From GWE2-40-63 sp041664345 (GTDB taxonomy: Bacteria > Bacteroidota > Bacteroidia > Bacteroidales > SZUA-534): DNA of 64,000 bases. Location of the stretch: assembly GCA_041664345.1 (NCBI GenBank), contig JBAYKX010000017.1, positions 30,786 to 94,785 of the forward strand, read 5' to 3'. The first letter of the stretch is position 1, and each line of letters opens with the position of its first letter. The notes below the pieces were generated by a model. That model was not told the origin of the DNA and made no database searches. It worked only from the letters and a program-made list of their open reading frames with translations. Of this stretch, positions 8,505 to 15,769 are shown piece after piece. A program made the position numbers and the translations under genes.

Positions 8505-9646
8505 ATAAAAAATTCGTCGGGTTTAGCAAAGCCTAAAAATTCCATGTGCGAAGAGGCTGAATATGAACCTGCATTGCCAAATACTACCACATCACCAATT
8601 TTTAATTCGGGCAATTCTATTTTATCCGAAAAAATATCGCGCGAATAGGTGGAACAACCGTAAATGGTTGTTGTATTTTTAGGTCCCGAAGTAAGTTGAA
8701 TGCCATCCCTGACAATCATTATCGGGTGGTTGGCGGTATCAGGGTAAAGTAGCGGCCGCGAGAATTGTACTGTTGAGGCATTAACGCCAACCAACCGTTT
8801 TTGGTCTCTAATTTTTACGTCGGTTACATGGCACACAAAATAGCCAGCCTCGCCACCAATAATCCTTCCCGGTTCTAAAATTAGCTTGATGTTTTTCCCT
8901 TTTCTGATAGAAACCTCCTCCATGAGTTTGGAAACCCTGGAATTGAATTTTGCTATATTAAATTGCTTTTCTCCATTCTCCGAAACGCCAAACCCACCCC
9001 CGAAATTCAGGTATTCAAGTTCCGGAAAACCTAGGGCAATTTCAATCAGCTCTTTGTAGCAATTTATAAAATAATCGATGTTAAAAATATCGGTGCCTAC
9101 ATATAAATGCAATCCTTTAATTTTCGATTTATCGGCAATTTCATCAATTTCTGGGCGGGTAAACCCCAACCGGCTTTCACTCCCAATAAAAAAGCCGGCA
9201 CGGGTTGAATAAGGTTTTACGTTGTCGCCAATATTGCAACGGATACCAATGGCTTTTTGGGGGAACAGCGTGCGCCATAGGCTGAGTTGGTTGGGGGAAT
9301 CAAGGTTTATTTGAACGCCAGAACTTTCAGCATATTTCATGGTTTTAGCGGTTAGGGCCGACGAGGTAAAAATTATATCGTGCCCTTTAAATCCAACCCT
9401 AAGGGCAGTTTCAAGGTGCAGTGGTGAATTGACAAATATGTGTACCTTTTCATTTTTAACAATTTGTAAAAAATGGGGATTTATATTTGCCATGGAGGCA
9501 AAGTGGATTGATTTGTTCTGATACGAAATAGCTTGAAACTTACGGCATTGATTTATTATAACCTGGCTGTCGTAAATGTAGTAGGGTTCAAACTCCGGTT
9601 CGTTTTTGGTAGTTATATGGTTTAGTATTTTTTTGGTTAAAAGCAT
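8501..9646 (-). CDS. Fold-type III PLP decarboxylase homologue lacking the PLP lysine
   Basis: First gene of the operon, 381 residues. It matches ornithine/DAP decarboxylase-type proteins, especially the BtrK-like branch. The glycine loop FGGGFG, the segment LILEPGRIIGG, the His of HLYVGTDI and the C-terminal NAGSY are all present. The N-terminal motif normally reading YAxKAN, whose Lys forms the Schiff base with PLP, reads FASMAN here, with Met52 (codon 9493-9491) at the lysine position. The usual catalytic Cys of the GPxCxxxD motif aligns with Thr333, although Cys331 is two residues away. The PLP-phosphate site seems intact but the covalent anchor is missing, suggesting a pseudoenzyme or altered chemistry. 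Confidence 0.75.
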   Translation of the reverse strand: MLLTKKILNHITTKNEPEFEPYYIYDSQVIINQCRKFQAISYQNKSIHFASMANINPHFLQIVKNEKVHIFVNSPLHLETALRVGFKGHDIIFTSSALTAKTMKYAESSGVQINLDSPNQLSLWRTLFPQKAIGIRCNIGDNVKPYSTRAGFFIGSESRLGFTRPEIDEIADKSKIKGLHLYVGTDIFNIDYFINCYKELIEIALGFPELEYLNFGGGFGVSENGEKQFNIAKFNSRVSKLMEEVSIRKGKNIKLILEPGRIIGGEAGYFVCHVTDVKIRDQKRLVGVNASTVQFSRPLLYPDTANHPIMIVRDGIQLTSGPKNTTTIYGCSTYSRDIFSDKIELPELKIGDVVVFGNAGSYSASSHMEFLGFAKPDEFFI

Positions 9647-9821
9647 GGTTTAATTCGTTAGATGTAAGTTTTTATATTTTTATAAAGCAAGTAGGGAGTA
9701 ACTTCCGTTCATTCAGCTTATGTAACCCCAGAATTTAAGTACATCCAAACCTACTGCCAATATACAAAAATATATGTAAAACTACTTTGGGTACACCAAT
9801 GGCCGCAATTTTATATATCAG

Positions 9822-9963
9822 TACCTGGTGGTGGCGGTTTCATGATTTTTAATTGCCCTGGAAATACCCGCCACCAGGTAATTCAAATGTTGGAACAAAA
9901 CGGGGCCAAGTGAAACGTTATGAGTTTGTTACTACTGGGTTGCAGATTTGGAGCATGGGGTAA
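9822..9963 (+). pseudogene. Displaced 3' end of an hddA-like heptose kinase gene
   Basis: This stretch aligns with the last ~140 bases of hddA (about 523-664), including the stop codon. By hand count about nine codons differ synonymously and four change the residue. One base is missing in a G run, which breaks the frame. There is no start codon and no upstream part of the gene. The excess of synonymous differences means the two tails diverged as working genes before being joined here, so this is not a fresh duplication. It marks the far edge of the DNA carrying the radical SAM operon. Confidence 0.85.
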
Positions 9964-10053
9964 TTTTTTTATATATAAATCACTGGTTTTATTCAATTAA
10001 CTGTGTAATAAATTTTGTCAAAAGTGCTTAACCAGGACCAAAATACTTCCCAA

Positions 10054-10085
10054 TTTGGTAAGTCTGGTATTTTATTGTAACTTTG
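10054..10085 (+). promoter_or_regulatory. Bacteroidota-type promoter for higBA
   Basis: TTTG (10054-10057) is followed after 20 bases by TAACTTTG (10078-10085), matching the Bacteroidota -33/-7 consensus. The higB ATG begins only five bases after the -7 box, so the transcript would be nearly leaderless. Confidence 0.55.
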
Positions 10086-10089
10086 CTCT

Positions 10090-10389
10090 ATGAGAATTAT
10101 TGCATTTAGAACGCTAAATGAGTTTTGGGAAATACCGGAATATGCAAATTCAGAGTCATCATTACGCTCTTGGTATCATGATGCAAAAAGTTCAAATTGG
10201 AAAAACCCAAACGAGATTAAACATCAATATAAAAATGCAAGCATCATAGATGAAGTTCGTATTGTTTTTAACATAAAAGAAAATGCTTACCGGCTTATCG
10301 TATCAATAGATTATGATTTTCAAATAATTTTTATCCGATTTATTGGAACACATTTGCAATACGACAAAATTGACGATAAAACAATTTGA
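10090..10389 (+). CDS. higB: HigB-family toxin (mRNA interferase)
   Basis: A 99-residue protein with the features of the HigB toxin family: an N-terminal MRIIAFRTL strand, the central SSNWKNPNEIK segment and the C-terminal FIGTHLQYDKID motif. Family members are ribosome-dependent mRNA interferases that cut translated messages when the antitoxin is lost. The antitoxin gene overlaps by four bases. The pair sits directly beside the hddA remnant, at the edge of the presumed inserted segment, and could stabilise it. Full length, no defect seen. Confidence 0.85.
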   Translation: MRIIAFRTLNEFWEIPEYANSESSLRSWYHDAKSSNWKNPNEIKHQYKNASIIDEVRIVFNIKENAYRLIVSIDYDFQIIFIRFIGTHLQYDKIDDKTI

Positions 10390-10742
10390 ATATGGAAATC
10401 AAACCAATAAAAACAGAGGACGATTATATAAAATCGATTAAAAGGATTGAGGATTTATGGGGTTCTAAAAAAGATACTCCAGAAGGAGATGAGTTGGATA
10501 TACTCTGTACCATTGTTGAATCGTATGAGATGAAACATTTTCCGATTGCCCCACCGGATCCAATAGATGCCATTATATTTAGGATGGAACAGATGGAAAT
10601 GACTAAAACTGACATGGCAAAGTTTTTAGGAAGTCAAAGTAGGGTGAGCGAAGTACTCAGCAAAAAAAGGAAACTAACCCTCAAAATGGTTAAATCATTA
10701 TACAAAGGTTTAAAAATACCAGCAGAAATTTTGTTAACCTAA
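10386..10742 (+). CDS. higA: HigA-type antitoxin with XRE helix-turn-helix
   Basis: A 118-residue protein. The N-terminal part is acidic and probably binds the toxin. Residues from about 65 to the end form a Cro/C1-type helix-turn-helix containing 'KTDMAKFLGSQSRVSEVL'. HigA neutralises HigB and usually represses its own promoter; here that would be the TTTG/TAACTTTG promoter just before higB. The ATG overlaps the toxin stop by four bases, so the pair is translationally coupled. Family call is firm. Confidence 0.85.
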   Translation: MNMEIKPIKTEDDYIKSIKRIEDLWGSKKDTPEGDELDILCTIVESYEMKHFPIAPPDPIDAIIFRMEQMEMTKTDMAKFLGSQSRVSEVLSKKRKLTLKMVKSLYKGLKIPAEILLT

Positions 10743-10832
10743 TAGTTTGGAATTGTTCAGAGATGAAAAATACTCTAAACATTAATTCGTTTTATTGATT
10801 AATTCCATTAATATAAATTAGTACTTAATTCA

Positions 10833-11420
10833 ATGAAAAACATAAATATCCAGCAAATAATTGAAAGCTCCATTGCTACCAAGCAACAGATTATTACCGA
10901 TAAAACGCTGATGCAGACCGTTCAGCAGATTGCCGATGCTGTGGTAACCTGTTATAAAAAAGGTGGAAAAGTATTGTTCTGCGGAAATGGCGGCAGTGCC
11001 GCCGATGCGCAACATTTGGCAGCCGAATTATCGGGTAGGTTTTATTTCGACCGTCCCCCGCTGGAAGCTGAGGCATTGCATGTTAATTCGTCGTATGTTA
11101 CGGCTGTAGCCAACGACTATTCCTACAACGACATTTATTCGCGCTACGTAAACGGGGTTGGAAAACCGGGCGATGTTATTATTGGCTTTTCAACCTCAGG
11201 CAACAGCGAAAACATTGTACGGGCACTGAAAGGGGCACGTGAAAAAAAAATGGTCACTGTGGGAATGACCGGGAAAACCGGTGGAAAAATGAAAGAACTA
11301 TCAGACTTTCTGCTGAACGTTCCATCAATTGATACACCCCGCATTCAGGAATCGCACATCATGCTGGGTCATATTTTTTGCGAGATAGTAGAAGAAACTT
11401 TATTTGGAGCCCATGATTAA
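10833..11420 (+). CDS. gmhA: Sedoheptulose-7-phosphate isomerase
   Basis: A 195-residue SIS-domain protein. The sugar-phosphate-binding loop CGNGGSAADAQHLAAELSGR and the segment GFSTSGNSENIVRAL are characteristic of GmhA. It converts sedoheptulose 7-phosphate to D-glycero-D-manno-heptose 7-phosphate, the substrate of HddA, in the cytoplasm. The downstream guanylyltransferase gene overlaps it by eight bases. Together with hddA these genes supply GDP-heptose for LPS or S-layer glycans. The bisphosphatase gmhB is not in the window and is presumably encoded elsewhere. Confidence 0.93.
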   Translation: MKNINIQQIIESSIATKQQIITDKTLMQTVQQIADAVVTCYKKGGKVLFCGNGGSAADAQHLAAELSGRFYFDRPPLEAEALHVNSSYVTAVANDYSYNDIYSRYVNGVGKPGDVIIGFSTSGNSENIVRALKGAREKKMVTVGMTGKTGGKMKELSDFLLNVPSIDTPRIQESHIMLGHIFCEIVEETLFGAHD

Positions 11421-12120
11421 CGAAGCAATTATATTAGCCGGAGGCCTTGGAACGAGGTTAAAAGGCGTAATCAAAGATATACCAAAGCCAATGGCTCCCA
11501 TTGATGGCAAGCCTTTCCTGCATTATGTGTTTCAGTACCTGACCCGCTTTCCCATTAAAAAAGTTATTTTGGCGGTGGGGTATAAATACGAAGCCATTGA
11601 AGCCGTTTTTGGAACCTGCTATTTAGGAATAGATATTGAATATGCCATTGAAAACGAACCACTGGGAACTGGTGGAGCTATTGCAAATGCCCTTCAATAC
11701 ACCACCAACGATGATGTATTTCTGCTTAACGGTGACACTTTTTTTGATGTGGATTTAGATGCCCTTTATGTTCACCACCAGTTGAGCGGCTCCCGATTAA
11801 CTTTATCGCTCAAACCCATGCAAAACTTCGATAGGTACGGAACAGTGCTATTGAAAGGAACCCAAATTACCGCATTTAACGAGAAGAAACCGGTTGCAAA
11901 AGGGTTGATAAATGGAGGTGTTTATGTACTAAATCGTGGACTGTTCAGCAATCCGAATTTAACAAAGAAGTTTTCCTTCGAAAAAGACATCATGGAGCAA
12001 GGGGTTTTACAATTTGATATGCAAGCCTATTTTAGCGATGGCTATTTCATTGATATTGGTATTCCAGAAGATTATGAAAGGGCTCAACAGGAATTGCCAG
12101 GAATGTTTAATGCCCGCTAG
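11413..12120 (+). CDS. hddC: D-glycero-alpha-D-manno-heptose-1-phosphate guanylyltransferase
   Basis: A nucleotidyltransferase of about 235 residues opening with IILAGGLGTRLKGV, the nucleotide-binding signature, followed by KPMAPIDGKPFL and the metal-site segment LLNGDTFFDVD. HddC joins heptose 1-phosphate and GTP to make GDP-heptose. I chose ATG 11413 rather than TTG 11404: the ATG overlaps the gmhA stop (ATGATTAA) and is followed at once by the conserved N-terminus. Guanylyl rather than thymidylyl or adenylyl specificity is inferred from the gmhA/hddA context. Confidence 0.85.
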   Translation: MINEAIILAGGLGTRLKGVIKDIPKPMAPIDGKPFLHYVFQYLTRFPIKKVILAVGYKYEAIEAVFGTCYLGIDIEYAIENEPLGTGGAIANALQYTTNDDVFLLNGDTFFDVDLDALYVHHQLSGSRLTLSLKPMQNFDRYGTVLLKGTQITAFNEKKPVAKGLINGGVYVLNRGLFSNPNLTKKFSFEKDIMEQGVLQFDMQAYFSDGYFIDIGIPEDYERAQQELPGMFNAR

Positions 12121-12220
12121 AATCCAGAGTAATTGCAATCAAAAACTTCTATTTTAAATATTTCCGGCTAAAGTAAAATTTGAGGTGCTGGATATTGAAA
12201 TTTCAAATTATTATTGTTTA

Positions 12221-12396
12221 CTGAATTTAAAAAATATCGATCGCCGTGTGCGAGGGCTCCCCGCGATATGGTGTGGAATTTAACGTTTTATAGCTAAGCC
12301 GGGTGGGTTTGTGGGAATAAAACGTAAAATTCGGAAATCGCGGTGATTTTTGGTTCTTTTCATCTAGGAAAAGAACAAAGAGAGAAAAATATTGGT
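12221..12396. repeat. Dispersed palindromic repeat, copy 1
   Basis: Nearly the same ~170 bases occur at 60112-60285. Within it, CCGCGAT and GAATTTAACGTTTTATA are answered by their near-reverse complements after a ~23-base loop, forming a long stem around 12270-12342. A perfect 9-bp hairpin (GTTCTTTTC with GAAAAGAAC) follows at 12353-12376. Both copies are intergenic and no transposase is attached, so it may be a MITE or a structured RNA element. Confidence 0.85.
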
Positions 12397-12460
12397 TATG
12401 CATACGTTTTGTTTCAGCATAAATTGAATTGGGGGCTTTAAGTAATAAAAAATCACTTCC

Positions 12461-12486
12461 TTACTTTTTCCATGATGAAAAAGTAA
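12461..12486. repeat. Perfect 10-bp hairpin
   Basis: TTACTTTTTC is followed after six bases by GAAAAAGTAA. It resembles the hairpin at 12353-12376 in sequence style and lies just beyond repeat copy 1, so it may belong to the same element or be a degraded second unit. Confidence 0.7.
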
Positions 12487-13251
12487 CAAAAAATCTAGAC
12501 AAAACAATGCTTCCACCCGCTCTTCCAAATGGTAAGCCCCACGGCAAGGTAAAATGAAACAGAATTTTTGGAGTGTTTCTACCCTGCAAATCATTTGAAT
12601 GTAAAATTTCCGTTTCAAAACGCAAGCGCCCTTACACGTGGGGCTAACAATTTGGATTCACGCCTGCGCCCGCCCGCAGTTTTGTCAGGCCATCGCACCG
12701 TTCTTATCTAATATTTGATCTTGATAACCATCGAAAATTGAATCCAGGGTATATTTTGTAAGAAGATAGATATACTCAGCACCTTAAAAAAAGAATTAGC
12801 CATATTCCTTAAAAACCATGACCTTCTATTAAAACAATATAAACCTTGCATGAGGAAATAAAAGGTTGTTTTACCAATAATTTCAAATCAGGAATTATTT
12901 ATCTTCAACTATTTTGCTTAAAAGAGAAGAATTAGCTTTTACATTTGAAAAATAAAAGAGATTTTAAGCATTCAGTTGATCTACCTTAAACCAACCTTTG
13001 ATATAGATCTGAATAAAACTTGATAATTTTCAATCAAAACCAAACATTTATCAGTTCATAGCATGATTTTTACCCATATTTTAATGCTTTACAACACCTC
13101 CTTTTTGTAAATGTACTATAATTCAAATATTTAGATGATTATCAGGTATTTTATTGAGCAATTACAGGATTTATAACTGTGGATTTGAAAATAAAGCTTC
13201 TAATTTTACGCCCACAAAAATTTCATCATAACGCTTGAATACAGAACTATT

Positions 13252-13602
13252 ATGAGCAGCGAATCGTTACTACTGTTTTTTGTCTTAGGCCTAGTATTGG
13301 TTGGAGGAGCGGTGGTTTTTTCCACTTTTGCAGCGCCCAAATCATGGAATGCGGCCAAATTTCAACCTTATGAATGCGGTATCCCGGTCAAGGACGGGGC
13401 ATGGACCCAATTTAACGTAGGGTATTATTTATTTTCCATTATTTATCTGGTGTTCGACGTGGAAATAGTATTCATTTATCCATGGGGAACCGTGATGAAA
13501 GATATCGGCATGTCAGCATTTATTGAAATCATAATCTTTTTTATAATTCTGGGTCTTGGTTTGGCTTATGCCTGGAAGAAAAAAGCACTCAAATGGGTAT
13601 AG
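13252..13602 (+). CDS. nuoA: NADH-quinone oxidoreductase subunit A
   Basis: A 116-residue protein with three membrane helices, the conserved YECGIPV motif and the FDVEIVFIYPW segment of NuoA. It is part of the membrane arm near the quinone site of complex I. It opens an operon in the order A-B-C-D-H-I-J-K-L-M-N, lacking the NADH-binding subunits E, F and G. Its end overlaps nuoB by ten bases. Confidence 0.95.
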   Translation: MSSESLLLFFVLGLVLVGGAVVFSTFAAPKSWNAAKFQPYECGIPVKDGAWTQFNVGYYLFSIIYLVFDVEIVFIYPWGTVMKDIGMSAFIEIIIFFIILGLGLAYAWKKKALKWV

Positions 13603-14153
13603 ATATCAAATCGATGAAATATGAAGATTTCAACGACAACGATACGTTGGAAATCTTTAAGAAATCAGGGGGAAACATACTGCTAACCAGTGTAGATAAC
13701 CTGATAAATTGGGGACGCTCAAATTCAATTTGGCCCCTTACGTTTGCCACCAGTTGTTGCGGAATTGAAATGATGGCTGCCGGAGCATCCAGACATGACT
13801 TTTCGCGTTTTGGCATTGAAGTATATCGGGCCTCGCCCCGCCAAGCAGACGTAATTGTGGTTGCCGGAACAATTGTACACAAAATGGCTCCTGTATTAAA
13901 AAGGCTTTACGACCAAATGGCCGAACCTAAATATGTAATTGCCATGGGTGCTTGTGCCATTTCAGGGGGTCCATTTTACATGAATAGTTACTCCGTTGTA
14001 CGCGGTGTTGACCATGTAATACCTGTTGATGTATATATTCCGGGATGCCCTCCCCGACCCGAAGCATTGCTTTATGGAGTAATGCAGCTACAACGGAAAA
14101 TTAAAGCCGAGAGCAAAGAGAACCGAATGGAAACCAGAAATAATTTTATTTGA
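13593..14153 (+). CDS. nuoB: NADH-quinone oxidoreductase subunit B
   Basis: A 186-residue protein carrying the ligands of the terminal N2 [4Fe-4S] cluster: the adjacent cysteines in FATSCCGIEMMA, the Cys in AMGACAISGG and the Cys in YIPGCPPRPEAL. NuoB passes electrons to quinone at the interface with NuoD. It overlaps nuoA by ten bases, and its TGA stop overlaps a possible TTG start of nuoC. Confidence 0.95.
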   Translation: MGIDIKSMKYEDFNDNDTLEIFKKSGGNILLTSVDNLINWGRSNSIWPLTFATSCCGIEMMAAGASRHDFSRFGIEVYRASPRQADVIVVAGTIVHKMAPVLKRLYDQMAEPKYVIAMGACAISGGPFYMNSYSVVRGVDHVIPVDVYIPGCPPRPEALLYGVMQLQRKIKAESKENRMETRNNFI

Positions 14154-14167
14154 TAAATCCAGAATCT

Positions 14168-14626
14168 ATGGATCAATCCTCATTGCAACAGACCATCGAA
14201 CGATTGGTGCCCAGCGCTGTGTTTAAAACCAATCTTCAGTTTGTAGAATTGGCAGTTGCGGCCAGTGAATTTCATCAAGTAGCCAAATCGTTAAAAGAAA
14301 ATACCGAAACCCAATTCGATTTTCTATCCAATCAAACCGGTATGGATTTTAAAGGGGAACTCACACTGGTATGTCACTTGCGTTCCACTACGCTGAAACA
14401 TTCCTGTGTTTTGAAAACCATTGCACCGAACCGGGAAAAAGCTGAATTGGATACAATTTCTGATTTATGGCCAGCTGCCGAATATTTTGAAAGAGAAATA
14501 TTCGATTTATTGGGAATACGGTTTACCAACCACCCCGATATGAGAAGGTTGTTTCTAGAAGATGATTTTGTGGGTCATCCGCTCCGAAAAGATTTTATTG
14601 ACACTGTAAATATAATTGAACGTTAG
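14168..14626 (+). CDS. nuoC: NADH-quinone oxidoreductase subunit C
   Basis: A ~152-residue 30-kDa subunit of the peripheral arm. The conserved segment AAEYFEREIFDLLGIRFTNH and the following RRLFLEDDFVGHPLRKDF identify it. It is separate from nuoD, not fused. I chose ATG 14168; a TTG at 14150 overlapping the nuoB stop by four bases would add six residues and is also possible. Confidence 0.93.
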   Translation: MDQSSLQQTIERLVPSAVFKTNLQFVELAVAASEFHQVAKSLKENTETQFDFLSNQTGMDFKGELTLVCHLRSTTLKHSCVLKTIAPNREKAELDTISDLWPAAEYFEREIFDLLGIRFTNHPDMRRLFLEDDFVGHPLRKDFIDTVNIIER

Positions 14627-14636
14627 CTCGCTAATT

Positions 14637-15758
14637 ATGGTAGAAAAATCAGAAGTAATTCTCGGCGAGAATGAACAATATGTAATAAATATGGGGCCTC
14701 AGCACCCATCAACCCATGGGGTATTGCGTTTTGAATGATACCTTAAAGGAGAAATTGTTGAAAAAGTAGTACCGCATTGTGGATACATCCATCGGGGTAT
14801 TGAAAAAATGGGTGAATCGAACACCTATCAGCAAATCATACATCTGACTGACCGGATGGATTACCTATCAGCACATCAAAACAATGAAGCTGTAAGCTTA
14901 TTGGTTGAAAAAGCTTTGGGAATTGAGGTGCCTGAACGAGTAAAAGTAATACGGACCATTTTATCGGAACTCGGCAGATTAGGCTCACACCAATTATGGT
15001 GGGCAGCCTTTGGAATGGATTTGGGAGCTTTAACCACTTTCTTTTATGGGCTTCGCGATAGAGAAAAAATTCTCGACATTTTCGAAGAAAGTTTCGGCTC
15101 CCGGTTGTTACACAGCTACATTTGTCCCGGAGGGCTTATGAATGATGTACATCCAAACTTCAAAACCCGTATTAAAGAGTTAATCCCTTATCTCAGGAAA
15201 AAATTGCCGGAATACGATCAATTACTAACCGGAAATGTGATATTCACCGAACGATCGAAAAATATTGGTTACATGAGCCTGCAAGATGCCATAGGTTATG
15301 GCATAACAGGCCCTTCGGGCAGGGGTTCGGGTTTTGCTTGCGATATTCGTAAAGTAGAACCTTACAGTGCTTACGATAGGGTTGATTTTAAAGAAATATT
15401 GTTAACCGAAGGCGATACTTTTGCCAGATATCAGGTGCGTATATTAGAAATGTACGAATCGCTGAAAATTCTGGAACAATTGGTGGATCAGATACCCGAT
15501 GGAGACTATACCGTAAAAATGAAACCCATTATAAAACTTCCAGAAGGAGAATATTACCAAAGGGTTGAGACCGCTCGGGGTGAATTGGGAGTTTATGTGG
15601 TTAGTACCGGCGATAAATACCCAGATCGGATTCGATTCCGGACTCCAAATTTCAGCAACCTTTTTATTATAGACAAGCTGGCACGTGGCCATAAGATTGC
15701 CGATTTGGTGGCTATCAGTGGCTCTCTCGACTTAGTTATTCCTGATATTGACCGTTAA
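14637..15758 (+). CDS. nuoD: NADH-quinone oxidoreductase subunit D, interrupted by an in-frame TGA
   Basis: The 49-kDa subunit that forms the quinone pocket with NuoB. Translation from ATG 14637 gives a proper NuoD N-terminus with GPQHPSTHGVLRFE, then TGA at 14736-14738 (codon 34). The same frame then continues with YLKGEIVEKVVPHCGYIHRG and the rest of a normal NuoD to 15758. Without the TGA the protein would be about 373 residues. An internal start at ATG 14808 would lack the conserved N-terminal region. The frame is kept, so the lesion is a base substitution, for example from a Trp or Arg codon, or a read error. TGA serves as a normal stop in nearby genes such as nuoB. Confidence 0.88.
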
Positions 15759-15769
15759 ACGAATAGATT

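Larger units (their letters stand above)
12121..13251. other. 1.1-kb non-coding region before the nuo operon
   Basis: I see no believable gene here. It holds a dispersed palindromic repeat (12221-12396), a second hairpin (12461-12486), a short GC-richer patch around 12620-12710 that differs from its surroundings, and then about 500 AT-rich bases leading to nuoA. No clear TAnnTTTG box precedes nuoA. Confidence 0.6.

Noticed and set aside
770..9646. A classical transposon or integrative element carrying the radical SAM operon
   Set aside because: No integrase, transposase, tRNA target or terminal inverted repeats are visible at its edges; homologous recombination at hddA fits better.
8501..9646. 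A normal active PLP decarboxylase
   Set aside because: The Schiff-base lysine position is Met, so standard decarboxylase activity should not be claimed.
9647..9821. A ribosomal peptide precursor for the radical SAM operon
   Set aside because: I looked on both strands for a short gene upstream of the decarboxylase homologue and found none with a credible start and length.
9822..9963. A recent tandem duplication of hddA
   Set aside because: Differences are numerous and mostly synonymous, so the tails diverged as functional genes before being joined; a fresh copy would be identical or decay at random.
12364..12618. An 84-residue minus-strand reading frame
   Set aside because: It lies across the palindromic repeat and hairpins, lacks any recognisable feature and has no coding-like composition.
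14736..14738. TGA read as tryptophan throughout the genome
   Set aside because: TGA ends nearby genes such as nuoB and lies at coupled gene junctions, so it works as a stop here.
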